Shown here piece by piece: positions 36,901-51,900 of a stretch of DNA of 64,000 bases (positions are counted from its first letter, which is position 1; each line of letters opens with the position of its first letter). Source of the DNA: Aurelia coerulea (Eukaryota; Cnidaria; Scyphozoa; Semaeostomeae; Ulmaridae); contig CM076960.1 of NCBI GenBank assembly GCA_039566865.1, positions 1,984,001-2,048,000 of the forward strand, written 5' to 3'. The notes under the pieces were generated by a model, which was not told the DNA's origin, made no database searches, and worked only from the letters and a program-made list of their open reading frames with translations. The translations under genes and the position numbers were made by a program.

Positions 36901-39900
36901 CGCTGCGCCATGAATAATGCATAGCCAAAGAAACAATACTGCACCTCAGTGTTTTCTTTGTTCTATTTATAGACAAACCAACAAGGACAGATTTTGTAGT
37001 ACAATAGCATGAGTTGCTTTTGCTGACACCTGAATTCAAAGCGATTAGCGATTGCCGACAAAGTAAATTTTCTCAAACGAGTAATTCAAAACAAGCAAAG
37101 CCGCAAAAGTTTCTCTGAAACCCATTTAGCTAGTGCGCTCGTTGTGCATTCCATAAATTGTTTTCAAGAGCAAACATGAGCATATATCGAAAGAAGAAGG
37201 ATAAATCCACACAATTACCACGGGCATTTTATTTCTTTGGTTAAGAAGCTGAGCAGTAAGTATATTCATTACAGCCAAAAAAATAAGAGAATTAAATCGC
37301 CTCCAAATCGGCTTCTATACAGAACAAATTAAATGCCTGAGGCAATTGAGTAGATTATATCCTTCTTCTTTCGATCGATGCTCATGTTTGCTCTTTAAAA
37401 AAATTCGGGAATGCACAATGAGTGAGCTAGCTACCTGGGTTTCAGAGAAACTCATGCGGCTTTGCTTGTTTTGAATTACTGGTTGAAAGAATTTCCTTTG
37501 TCTGCGATCGCTAATCGCTTTGAATTGCGGTGTCAATCAAAAGCAACTCATGCTATTGTCTTACAAAATATGTCCGACAAACGTATTTACCATTGCACAT
37601 TTCCTTCAAACAGAAACAGAGTGAATGATAAGTAGAACTTACATCAAACCCTTAGCTTTATGAATAGCTTCAATCTGTTCATCCAACGTGATATTCGCTT
37701 GTGCCAGTTTAGTCGCTCTTTCCATACTTGCAGTATGACCATCCCATACAACTTTGTCTCCTTTCTTCTCCTCTTCGCCTGCCTTTTTGCCAATCATCGT
37801 CTCCTCCGAACCAACTCCGAAGATATCAGGACGATATTGCGCAAGGTCTTTGAGGGTGCTACCCACTGATACACCTATAAGAAAGGACAAGCTTTGTGAA
37901 AATGCTAGTTTCTGAATATAATTCTGGCTTAAAGGGGCTCCGTCGTTAAAATGTAAACAAAACGATGATTTTTGCAGTTTTTGAAAGGTGATATCACACA
38001 GGATTTTCGTATTTTTTTCAAAATGAAAGTTGCTGTTTGGGCATTAATCCTTGTACTTCACTAACGAACAAACCAAACATTCATATCTTCTACGATTGCT
38101 CGGATATAAGTGGATTTTTAACGGTCACTTTTTTGTGGCTTGGGTGAAGCCACCAAACAAACTGCAGAGAACAATGGATGAACAATGGATAATCCCCGAC
38201 ACGTGCGAGTTTACGGATTTGTTTACTGTTTGACGACTGAGCCCCCTTGAAAAGGTTAGTAAGCATGACAGGCTGTGGAAGAAAAAGGACATGGCCGATG
38301 TTCAAAACTAAAAAGTTAATCTATTGGTCAAAGGTTAATTTAAATGAGAAAATTTTGTTTATTGAAATCACTCATCTTTTAGACCAGCAGTGTGCAGCAA
38401 AAATGATATGAACTCCTCTTGGATAGCTAACTTAAAAATACGCTGCGAGCAGGGTTCGAACCTGCGCGGGTATAACCCATTGGATTTCAAGTCCAACGCC
38501 TTAACCACTCGGCCATCACAGCAGATACCCTTCGATATTTGACGAAAAAGAAAGATGTAAAAATGCGTAAAAGTAATCTGTTTGATTGATTCAGTGCGAC
38601 AGAGTATCCTAAACAATGCTCAACTTCTGCTGAAATGCGCAGAGGTGAATTACCTATAAATCTCGCCAACTTATGGGCCCTTTGCTAGTGAAAAGTCAAC
38701 TTGTTAAATCTAGGCTGAAGACTAAATTTGATTACTCAGTGGTTTTTTGTGGAAACTGTTCCTTAGGAAACTCGAAAAGTACTGAAATTGGTGAAGAATG
38801 AAATAATATATTTTTTCTGAGACTAAATAATGAGTTTGTCACATCCTAAATCACGACAACTAGGCGACATTGGATGCAACTTTTTAGCCATGTTTCCTCA
38901 CAAAAAACTTTTACACAAAATCACGAACTCTTACGTTGAATAGCGTTTATCAAAACCAGGGAGCTATACAGTGTGTAAAGCTCCCTGATCAAAACTAATG
39001 GCTGGATTCGAATGGCTGAAAACGAATGGCTGAATTTGCGCCAAAGGCTTTGATCTTTGGCGGGTGTCTATTGGGTTTAGCCAATAAGTGGCTTAGGTGC
39101 TAATGGCGTGTCGGTTTTGTTTTGTTCGTCTGCTATAAAAGTGGCCTGTTTTATTAGTAATGGCTGAATCATGACCAGAGGTGAATATTCTTTCAAACAT
39201 TTTAGAGTTTTACTCGGGAGGTAAAAAATTGGTCTTTGCAAGGCAAAGACAAGGATTGGTAGTATTAAAAACTACAGCCAAGAAAAATAAGGTCTCCAAT
39301 CGCGGAGAAACAAAGACGAGCCAATGATACCATGGGCAGATTTCATGTACTCGTAGTAGTTGTCGGAAAAAATCCTGTCTTGCCCTAGTGAAGTAGATTT
39401 GTAGATTGACAAATAATTCCAGTAGGAATCGTGATTTCACAGTAGATCTTAATATCAGAGTTTGATTTTCCTTGACTTTTAATCAACTATCTTGATTGTG
39501 GTACCATTTTATCTCTTTGGTGTTTCCATCCACTCTCTGTCAGACTCCTTAAACTCCTCTCCCCTTCCATCTCTCTCTCATTTATCCCCATGTTTTTTGC
39601 CTTTTCCTTTCTTCATGTTTTTTTTATATTCTCATAAAATTTACAATAACAAACAATTACAACATTACAGAACAACGGCGAAGGGAGCATGGAAATACAT
39701 AACAACCCTAAAACCTACACTTAACATATCGACAAATATTACAAAACTACGAAAATGACTACAGTGGTGTCGCCCATTATGTCCATGTTGTCGCAAATTT
39801 GAATTTGTCCTCAAAAAGTATAATCAAAAGCCAACTAGCTAGTATACTTGCTAATCGGCCGTAATGGGCGACCGGGCATAACAGATGACGCCACACTAAA

Positions 39901-42900
39901 CATAAAGGAGGAAAGGTTTACACGAGAGAGTTAGAGCATAAGCATCAGATCCCCAAAAAGACCACAATTTCTTCATGTTTCCAGTTGACAATATTTGCAA
40001 TTCAATGTTGGTCCTCAACAACCAAACAGTTTTTATTCAGGGTTTTCCCAACTCAAATGAAAGAATATTTAGCCCTGTTCATGACTGTACATTTCAGCAA
40101 ACGTTTAACAATTCTTTGGATCCACACTGTGTACAAGTATAACAAGAATATATGACTGATTAGATTAGACCACACTTACCTTCAGCAAACATTTGTTCTT
40201 GCTGTCTTTTCTCATCTGCAGCCCTTTGCTTCAACTCCTTCCATCGAGGATCCAGCAAGTTAATTTTCATATGCTCAGCCATTGCCTCTGCAGGGACCCT
40301 TTCTCCAGTAAGGGGTGATATCAGATATTTATCCGGCGGTGGGGCACTCGATGGTGGTGGGGGCTTGGGGGCTTTTGGATCGTAATCTCTCCTGATATTC
40401 ACATTTGGTCCAGGTGCAGGTGGGGGTAATGGGGGCTGTTTTATGTTTGAAGAAGGGGGTTTGGGAGGGAAGGGTGGTTGTTCGCTTTCTTTTGATAACT
40501 ACGAAAGAAATTAAAGTATCAATCAAGGGAATGATAATAAAGATCTTAATGAAAAAAATCTGATGGTAATTTATGATGTGTAAATGAAAGGAGGCTACGG
40601 GAATTATCATTGGGGGGTGTTATTCAATTTCCTGGGGTTGCTCTGACTGACCTAAAGGAATGGACAAGTATTTCGGGAAAATTTCACAGATTCGAGGGTT
40701 CCAAAAATATTGTAACAGATTGTAGGTCTAATAAATCTACCTTGAGTTTTTCGAAATGGATTTCTTCTTCCTCGTTTACTTCCTCTTCTTCCTCTTCTTC
40801 CTCGACTTCCATCTCCATTTCTTCCGCATTGATTTCACCAGTTTCCTGGAATTAATAGGGTAAACAAGCACGAGTTAATCTCAATAAATGTAAATGCAAT
40901 ATTGCTACCTCATGGTTTTTCCTCTCTTTCAAATGAAGTTTTACTCAAATTCATTCTGTATGGATACAAAAGGTTAACCATCGACAACAACAAAAAGCTA
41001 CTCGAGGCAACCCTCAAATTCATTCATGCTACAGAACGCTTTTAAATGTTCCATTGCTGCAAAGTGCCATAGATAAGCACCTACTTTCTTTTCAGTTTCA
41101 TTGTGTATTCGTAGCCAATATTTATTTTAGCTTAGTTAATTTCCCTTGTATTTTTGTTTAACATTGTGCATCTTTATGTATTGGCCATGGGGTAGTCATT
41201 GTCTTTTGCTCCTCATGGTATCGTCCCCGTATTATTGTATAGTAATTAGATAGTATGGTAGAACCTATTGATGTATTTTAATATTTTATATGAATAAAAA
41301 AGAAAACAAGCACGATTCACATGTCTGTCATTCAGTCATTTTGAATTCTTTTAACATGGTACCTCTGTCAATCAGGGGAGGCCGCTTTGCTTTTCTAAAG
41401 CGAGTTTTCCATGTAACTACATTAAAAACGACATCAACGTAATTTAAATTGCTCTTCTATTCAAGGGAGATTCCAAGCTTTGAAATAACTGAGCTTGGAA
41501 CAGTTCTTTTGTAACGTAAAGGCAGTTTGTCAGGCATCTGATTCGGTGATAATGACAATACAAATAATAGGAGAATTGAATGGCTGCTGATCCTATGGAC
41601 TTTCTACGACCGTATAAGGTGGCAACAAGCAGTCCTCCTTTATTCCAAATGCACAGATTCATAGAGATATCCACTGTGTTGACCTGACTACATAGTCTGT
41701 GCGACCAGCTGGCCTTCTTATTTGTACAGAAAACGATGCTAACGGTTTCATATGGATCTAATGCATATCGGTTTACGTCAGGGCGGTGACAGTTTGTCTC
41801 TAACATAGCGTGGTACTGAACTAAAGCTCCAAAATGGCGGCAAGATCAAATTCATCACAAGTCAGTATTTGTTCTGTATGAATTAAACGCAAAATCAAAA
41901 TCCTAACGAAAATGTTCTGCAAATAAATTATTTGAAGATAGATATTTCGAATGTTTGAACATCATTAAAGACTCTGTGATATGTTAAACTCATACCTGCA
42001 TGCGCTCGAACCTTTCCTGGGCCAGGATTCTTGCTCCGAGTTGCTCCAAAGTAACGGGAGGTGGAAGATTCGCTGGGACGAAATATGGAAATATCAAAAT
42101 ATCAGATTATTCTACGCTAAAGAGGAAACAGATTGAATTTCGTTTTTAAAATCGCAATACATAATGTCTGAAAGGGCGGACTTTTAGAATATTTTTTTAC
42201 AGAATTTATAACAAAGCTGATCTCTTAACTGCGCAAAGTAGAAATAAAAGTGTTTACAAGAAACAGTCACAACAATTTGGACCAAATAAATACAATTTTT
42301 CAACAGCTATGGAACGCTCTTTGCACAAAAATGACATAAACACAGTTTATGTTACATAAACATAGTTTATGTTACATAAACATAGTTTATGTTACATAAA
42401 CATAGTTTATGTTACATAAACATAGTTTATGTTACATAAACATAGTTTATGTCCATTTTTGTGCACATAAACTAATGTTTATGTCATTTTTGTGCAAACG
42501 GCGTTCCATAAACATCACAATAACGTTTTCTGGCATTCATCCCCGTTTACTACATAGAAAGAGTTACATTAGTGGCAATAACCATTGCAAAACAAATCAC
42601 AGAGCTGAACTGATTTATGGAGAAGGCATCCTGCCGGTTGCATTTCTTCTAGACTTCTGGAAGATTCTTGCTACCCTAGGAAGCAAGGATTTATCTCAAA
42701 GGGTTTCGAAGACCTTAAAATATCTCACGAGAAGGACAGAAATGGAAGAAAAAACTAACATAATGCATAATTTACTTATTACTTACCTATTTCATCTTCT
42801 CGAAAGTTAACTGTTTCAACAACCACAAAATCATGCCAGTCAACTTGAGCGAAAGCAACTAAAACACAAAGTAAGACCAAATGTCATAAGTCAGGGTTTC

Positions 42901-45900
42901 CACAACTTTGCATTACACATGCCGTATTTCCTTGATCGAGCGTCCTTTGAGCTTATAAGAATGTAATCTCTAAAGATCCTACAACAGTCTTGAAATCCTA
43001 AAGAGTAAGATTTTTAGAAACTCGAACGGTGGTACACAATTTTTGAAATTATTCACGTAGACAAGCTTGGAAGCGCGTATATTCGAGAGTGGTGTTAATT
43101 TGGAAAGGGGGGGGGGGGTAAGGTATTCAATTGGGAAAAACATATAAAATGTATAATTAACAAGACTTTTCGTTATAAGAACAACAAGCTTTGTTTGTTT
43201 GTTTGTTACCTTATTTTTATTCGATTTTTTTTACACCTAGCTATACATATATATACAAATATATACACATACAACTAATCTAAATCGAATCTACTAACAA
43301 AAGGAAAAATAACTAAGGAAGTTAATACGTAAATACAGAAGATAAATATCAAAACTACGTGGACATAAATGGACAAAATCTACATGATATCATTATATTT
43401 ACAAGCGTTGCATTTACAGGTGGGGCCATTCCATTGTTTTATCATGCTTTTGAAACTGTTTAGATTGTCAGCTGATTTTAGTTCATTTGGCAAACAGTTA
43501 AATAGACCTGTAACTAGAGAGAAAACCGTTGAATCCTGCAAGAGAAAAACGAATGAATCTTAAAACTTGAAAGGAAAGAAATAAGTTAGTAACTCACCAG
43601 TAACTGCAATGAAGAGCAACCCGCGTTTCGTCGCACTGAGTCCGTTATTTAACCCTATCTCACCTGGGCGTTTTGAAGCGGTCAATACCTGAGGGGGGGT
43701 GGATTCCACCCCCCCTCTTTTTCTTCGCTGTTGTAGTAGCTACAATCTTTGAAATTGGTAAATATATACACTTTGATGCAAACAATCAAAATCACATGAT
43801 TAAATCAAATTATCTCTATTGTTCCCGTTGCTATGACAATAAGAAGATTTTAAGTTATGATTATCATGATTGTTACCAACATGATTGAAACAATGAAATG
43901 AGGCACTAAATTGAAATTTTTTGTTTCAAATTGAGTTGGATATCATCAAATACATGTGTAAGTATAATTTTGCATATATATGAGATTAAAATTTGCAACA
44001 ATTAAAAAAAAAGTATACAAATTTTGTTGACTACACAGTAAAACATTGGTTGCCATGGTTACGAGGCTATATTTAGCATCTTGAAATTTTCATCATTTGA
44101 TACAGTATAGATATAAAGTCAAAGTAGCGGAGTCTTGGCATCCTGCATTGCATATTATAGCATAGGCGAATAAAAGTTTGGTTGGGGGGGTGGAATCCAC
44201 CCCCCCCCCAGGTGAGATAGGGTTAAGGCTATTTTCAAATTTTTTACGAAAAATCATTTAATTACTTTTCGCATAAAATACTATCAAACTCAAGCAAAAG
44301 TATTCAACCATAAAAACAGCTGACAATCGAAAAAGAACCCAATCATCAGAAACAAACATGAAATTAAACACTTAAAAAGAATGAATCAAACATTTACCTC
44401 TTTCTCTTTCTCTCTCTTCTTCTTCTTTCTTCCTTTCCCTTTCTTGATATTTTGCCCATTCAACACGATGCTGCACAGTTTCCATAACCTAAGCATTACA
44501 AACGAGACTTCTTGACATTCAATACGAAGGAAAAGAATATACAAGCAATCTTTAGTAATAACATTAACATAGTATCGTCCTAGTGCATTCTTTTCCACGT
44601 CAGTTCTTGCCAAAGTATAGGTAGTAAACTTTCTTAAACGTGAAAAAAACTTTTTGGTTTTCTCGGAACCTGAGAAATTCTTACAAATCATAGGCTTGAT
44701 TTTATCCATCTTTGGCTTGAAAAAAGCAGATACTTCCTACATTAATATATGCAAAACAGTTTCAAATCAAATAGTTTCCAATGTTTATGACGTCACATAC
44801 ATTAAAGCTTGGCCTAGATAAAGAAATTATATCAAAGCGGCATAAATTAGCCTTTCAACCAGAATAACTTCGATATTTAAGGATACGTTTCAAGCGTCAT
44901 TAATCTCTTTGTGTTGAAGTTTGAAAATACGAAGATGTGAAAATTAATCAAAGACGTTGGCATTCTTGCACATACCTTGAAAGGCACTTCTATGCTTTCT
45001 TTCAATTTTTTGTTTAAATCGGAAGGTGGCAGAAGGACCTAGAAGAAGAAAGGTAAATGGCATGAGATAAAACTAAGAAAATAAAAAGGACAATATCCAC
45101 AATATGCAATGATGCTCACCTGTACGAAAATACAAGGCCATGTTATAGCCATGTACAAGCCTTGTAGTTATGGCCTTGTAACCTTGTTATAGCCTGGAAT
45201 AGCCTTGCTGTAACCTTGTAAATGGCTTGAAAAATGCTAATTAGCCTTGTAGAAGCCTTGTGGAAACCTTGTGTTAGACTGGTTGCAGCTTGGAATCTTA
45301 CTGATAGCCTTGTAATTTTCTTCCAAGGCTAGTACAAGGTCATAACAAGGTCATAATCCCCTCTACAAGGCTAAAACTTGGCCTGTACAAGGCCAAGTTT
45401 AGCCTTGTATTTTTGTACAGGCAATCACTGGCAACAACAAAGTATCATTTATCCAAGTTTCATACCAATGGGAGCCAGAGCCATCCAGCAAAGATTGACT
45501 CGAATAACTGGAATAACAGAGCTTTTCGAACAATACACTGATTCGAATTCTTTGCATTTCTTTGAGGAAAATGGATGTGTATCTCACTGACACATTTTAA
45601 GGAATATACAACTGTATTTTGCCTTGCGTAAAATAAACGAAGGGTACACATATTAACATCGGCGTAGGGGGAGATAAAATTTGGGGGGGGGGGCTGCCCG
45701 ATAAAAAATCCATTGTTTAAGAAAATTTTGCCTGATTTAACGCGGATTTCTGCCCGATTATAGCTGATTTTTGCAAAAATTTTCGACGTTGGGAGGGCTG
45801 CAGCCCCCCCCAGCCCCCTGTCTCCTACGCCTATGCATATCAAACCAGTTGTTGGCTGTCTACAAACTGAAATGCAAGACCTAAGACCTACAAATAAAGA

Positions 45901-48900
45901 CTTGCGTATGCCACACAAGCAGCCCTCCCTAATGAAAATCAGATGAGAAAACTCAAAGCATGTTGGTACCGATTACTTCACAATATGATAAAAGGAGGAT
46001 GGGCTCGAGGACAATCACGAGAGGAGGTTGAAGACGAAGACTGCAGCTTCAGAAGCTACAGAAGACGAGAAGTAGAGAAAATTCTGAAAACAATGCCAAT
46101 TCGAAACTTCATATTCTCACGACATTTTAAGTACATTGCTCACATTTACAGATGTCCCAATACTTCTATCACACAAAAAATGTTGTTCGCAAAGCCAACT
46201 CGTAGGTTTTACAGAGACGATTGGCTGAAGATAGGAGAGCTATAAGGCGTGATACCGGAGCAAGCGAAAAGCGCAGCACAGGCAAGAGCTACAAGCGAAA
46301 AGAGCAACACAAGCAAGAACTACCAAAGACCCAAGGCATAAGAACTACAAACTGAAGACTTAAGATTTACAAAACGAAGACCCAATATTAGTTTATCAAA
46401 CAGAGGCACCTACCTTGGTATATTGTTCTACGAGTTTGGTGAAATATTGAAATAAACTGTGCTGTGGTCTCAGAAAGTCAAACTGGTAATTTCGCTGTGG
46501 AGAGAAAAGAAACTCAACTTTTAGAATTATCTTCAAAATAAATTTGATTGATCTTTGTTACTTTCTTAACATGTCTCTCACAGTAACTTAAAATATATAT
46601 ATGGCCACGTGGGTAGACATAGTTGTTGCTCCCTGGGGTCTTGTCCTAGTCTAGTAGTAGATTAGATTACTGTAGCTTGTAAGTAGAGTAATTCAGTAAA
46701 TATATGTGGTAAATTTTTAGCAGAATGTATAAAAAGAATATTCTTTATAACACACTGAACAGGATCTTTACGGCTAAGAAGTGAAACAAAACTAAGAAAT
46801 ATTGCTCTCATTATACCGGATGAGCCAGAAAAAAGTTCCCACTTTTGAAAATTCATAGCATCAAAAGTACTGGATAGATTGGAATGAATCTATATTTGCT
46901 TGACAGCCAAAAGATCGAAGTATTTTTGTGATTTTTCTTGCCTTCCTACGAGCACTGGAGAAATGGTTAAATTCAAGTTTACAAAAACTTTGTGGCTGCA
47001 AAATGATTGAAAAAGGCCAAAATACTTGATCAAATCAAAAAGGACTCCTCGCTCAGAACAACAAAGAAAATGCAATTTGCTATGGGTGAGAGATATCGTC
47101 TGCACAATCATTGCCATGGGATTAAAAATCTTTAGTATATATTTGAGAATGTATGTCTTATAACACTTGAGAGATAAGAAACACCCATGTGTATTGTTCT
47201 GTGTGAGAGAGTCCTGACGATTTGATCAAGTGTTTTAGGCTCTTTTCAGTCATTTTGCAACCAAGAAATCTTTGTAAAGTTAAATCTACCTATGTTTGCA
47301 GTCCTTGCAAGATGAGAAAAATCACAAAAATACTTCAATCTTTTGGCTTTTAACTAGAATATTTGAATCATTGAAATCCATGAAGTACTTGAGGTGCTAC
47401 GAATTTTCGAAAGTGGGAACTTTTTTCTGGCTCACTTGGTATTTTTCATTAAACTGAATGGTCTACATCAAAATCTAGTCCATGCCAAGGATTCCACAAT
47501 TTATAATATCTTGTGCAAATTATTCCAGAGAACACAATGATACCCATTTATGTAAAAATCAATTCAAATCTTACTTGTTCCCTGTTGATCAAATTAGTCA
47601 GAAATGTCCTGCCATTCTTTGCCACAAATTGTGCTGTTAACTTGACAATGTCCCTGAAAAAAAGATTTACTCTAAGTCTTTGAGAAAATTGAATGGACAA
47701 ACTACACTAAAGATGGTGAAGAGGAACTTTTTACCAAAATGCATTGCGTTCTTTAAATAGAATTCCTGTAAAATTATCAAAGATTCGTAATTGGAACCCA
47801 ATGCATCCTGGTAAAAAGTTCCTTGCTGCCATCTGTAGCCATAATCCTCTATTGCACTCAAAAAACCACAAGCAACTTTAAACAAACTTCGCTCTTAAAA
47901 TATTTACCATTTGGGCATTTTTGGGGCCTATTTATTTTCTTGTTACTTGCTACCAACAATGGTTCTCCAATTCTTCATACAGTACAGGCCTTGCACACAT
48001 TATCATGGATTTCCTGCCTAAGGATTTTTGTTAGAAAATTTACAGTCTTTCATATGGCTCGAGAATTCTTATCTTAATGCAAAGAATTTTCGTCATGTTA
48101 ATGTGCGCACGCCCTGTACTGTAGTACGCTCCTGCCAGTCATGCACCACTTGATGTGTCCAAAGAAAAATTGCTACAAAAGGTCAAAACAGGCAACTTAA
48201 TTCAACACTCTTATCATTTCAAATGAAACTCAAATGGGTCTTTTGAGCATAGTAACATGGAGATTGAAACTTACAGATCAATGGCTGAGATGGAAGGTGG
48301 GTCAGCCGTGAATTCAAATTCTGGTGGAGGCTCCTTTGGAACAACTTGTTCAACCACTTGCGAGACTGCTTGCTTGATTTGCTGATAAAAGAAAAAACAA
48401 AATAGTAAAACCTACAATTTAATTGGTGAGCCAGAAAATAGTTGCCATTTTCGAAATTCATAGCACAAGGAGTACAGAATGGATTAGAATGAATTGAATT
48501 CTTCTTAATGGACAAGAGATTGAAGCATTTTCGTTAGTTTTCTTGCATTTTTATGAGCACTGAAAATATAGGTAAATTAGACGTTACAAATATTTCTTGG
48601 ATGAGAAGTACTTGAAAAAGGTCTTTGAACACATGATCAAATTGTGAATAAAATTGCTTGTACATGATGATTAACAAGCTGAGCAATTAATGAGCAAACA
48701 TCTACAATTATAGACGTCTTAAATTAGATGTCACCTGCAAATGCCCGCGAATAACAACAATAAAAGTGTTTTGCAAAGGAATTTTACGCTATCACAAATC
48801 TCAGGTGACATCTAATTTTAGACGGACTTTACATGTATTTGGACAAAAAAATGTTTTCATGGATTAAATACTTTGGTGGGAAAGTTTTCAATTTCTTAAA

Positions 48901-51900
48901 TGAGATTTTGATTCAAGAAAATATTTCTTACTTTAATTTGATTTGTTTGAGTAACAGGAGCAGCTTTCTGGGTGACACTGACTGGAGCTGTGGGAATAAG
49001 ATTAGAAAGATACACCATGGAAGCATAGGTTCCAAATCTCTATCTCGGCGTAAAAAGGTGGGTGTAAAATTCAATGACCTATTTCTTCTGATCGAATGGC
49101 TTGAAAGAAACTTGAGATACTTATCTATAAATCTACCGCTGGACTTTTCAGAAATTTTGAATATTTTTGGAAATTACAGCGTATCTTACATTTCAACACA
49201 TTTGAGGACGTGACGTCATCAAATTTCTAAATTATAAACCAGATGAGTGACAGACTTTTGCTTGACACCATATTGTAGGCATTTATGAACTATGGTTTCC
49301 TTCCAAATTATTTCATGTTACGTCAAACTGTTTAGAAATTATGATGGTTTTAAGTTTTTCTGAAAATCTTTCTTGAATTCTTGAAAAAGAAGAAAAACAC
49401 TCTAATTCTGAAAATATTGAAGATTTTAGAAAATTCCAACGATAGAATTATAGAGAATTAGCAAAAGTTTCTTTGAAGTCATTCAGTTCAAAGAAATAGG
49501 ACACTCAATTTTACACCAGCCTTTATAAAGATTTGGAACCTATGCTCACCATGGATACATCAAAAATTGGAAAAGTAAGATGTCAGTCAGATAACTTACC
49601 ACTTCAAAATTCATGCATGACAAAATTTTCACCAAAATTTCTTACAATTTTTAGCGTTGATTTGCATAAATTTCAAAGAGCCAAAGATGGTGGAATGAGG
49701 ATCGTACATAGCAACATTCACCCAAGGATTAAATTGTCACTAAAATTTTGAGCATGCTTGATTTTGCAGCAAATGTTCACAATTGGCAAAGTCACACTGT
49801 TTTGCGTGTGCAGTTTTTTCACTCCAAGCCAATTACTCATGTTGCCTGACGAATTTTTGACAGATCACTGACGCGGCATGATGAACAGATAAATACTTTG
49901 AGAATGAAAAAAACCCAACTTAGGCCTTGTTAAACATCGTTTTTCTTGTCATGTCAAATCAAATTGTATCAAAAATGGCTGAATCTGTCATGTCTAAAAA
50001 TCTGATTTAAACATCCTTTTTTGCCTTGACGGATTGAGCTTAAAATTGTTAAAATGGCAATTTTTCAAAATGCACAAGAGCAATGGCTGATTACACGTAG
50101 AAACAGCAGAGCATGGCCTAGAATTGATCAATTAAACACGGCAGAATATTATGTTTAAATCAAGTTGTGTTTCTGCTGCTTAAATCAACAGAGCTGGTGA
50201 GCTCCAGCTGTTTTATCTATCTAAAACGTCAGGTGATTTAAATATCGCTTTTATGTTGAACTTAATTGACACTTAGAAGCTTTTAGCAGCATGTACATAT
50301 GAAATTTGACACAGGAAAAATATGATGTTTAAAGTGGGCCTTAACTAACTGAATTTACAGTACTTACCTTGTTGATCTCCTTCATAAAATTCCTTCTTCT
50401 TGTGTTGATAGTATGCATGGTAGGGATCATTTGGATTCAAAAAGTTAAATTTGGAATTATTGGCTTCATTGGCCCTGATTCTTTCTTCAAATTCTGGACC
50501 TATGGTTTACAAATAGAAACAATGAAAGGAGTCATTGATAAACCAAACTAAAAACTTTTCTAAAGATAATGTTTACATTTGAAATGTCTGATACAAGTAC
50601 TGTATTTTTATAAACTGCACATAAGAAACTCAACTGTCAGGTCCCTAAAGGGTTGAGAAGTCAAGGAAATCTTTAACATAACTTTACTTTACATTCCCTT
50701 GTTTCCAGTATCATATTACTGAGCGGGTACTGGTTGAGTAATTTCTTAACATCAGAAAGGCTTTAAGACTTTGTTTTGAAATGCTAACAAGGATACGGGA
50801 AGTAAACATGAAGATTATTATGGAACTTGTAAGAAACTTGCAAGAAACTATGGCAATAAAATGTTACACAGAGTAAACCCCTTCAACACTCTAAGTGCTA
50901 TTAAAGACTCTGCGCTAACCGGCAGTCTTTGCGGGCGGCATTCTTTGCAAGATAGATAAACAACCTTGTGCAAGATGACACGTGCAAGGTATGCAAGTTG
51001 GAATGGCTCCTTTGAAATTGGAGAAAGGGAAATATCAAATTTTGGACTCTACAGCATTTTCTATGTAACAGCACCATTCAGTTGGAAACTTTATCAGAGA
51101 TTTGTTTTGTTATCAGGAAGAACAGCATTTAATTGTGCATGCAACTGACAGGAAACTCGGCATTTACAAAATATTCAATATGTGGAATTGGCATTCTTAA
51201 ATTAGCTCAGGAGCTGACAAGACTTTCTTTTGTTCTTTTGGGGACTAGGAATTTTCTTTTCTTTGATTTTGTGATGCCATGCCAGGCTAGGCTTCTGCCT
51301 TCCATTTTGAAAATAAGTGGACGTTCTAGAATTGCAATATGGGATTGAACAAACTGCATTGTGGTATAGCTTCACCGCGCAGAGGCTGCCGGTTAGCGCA
51401 GAGTCTTTAACAAGGAGGGATCGTTGGACCTGCATCAAAAAAATTTTTAATTTTAAGAACCTTTCAGTGGTGACTCAAATTCTTAGTTTCTCATAACAAA
51501 GATTATTTGCGAAGGACAAAAGAAAGACAATTTACATTCTTTTGGGGTTTTCAAGTCATGTAGAAACATATATGTAAACTAACGGCAACACATTAACAAC
51601 AACAAACGAAGAACCGACGAAATCGGTCAAAGACAAGAACACAGACATAAACCCGCGATCGCGGGCAGCAACTCTACAATCTGACGTGAAACCAAACGAC
51701 CAACGTCAAACCACAATGGAAACAACAACAACAACAACAACAACATCAACACCACAAAACTTGAGAAAACAACGAAATAAATCTTACGTGAAATCAAACG
51801 ACATACGTCAAACAACAATAGCAACAACAACAACAACAACATTGATTTACGCAACAAGCAACGAATGACACAACAACAATAGGACACTGATCCACTGCGA

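Noticed and set aside
41444..41806. 120-codon minus-strand ORF
   Set aside because: No recognised similarity, inside an SF3A1 intron, no splice or promoter support.
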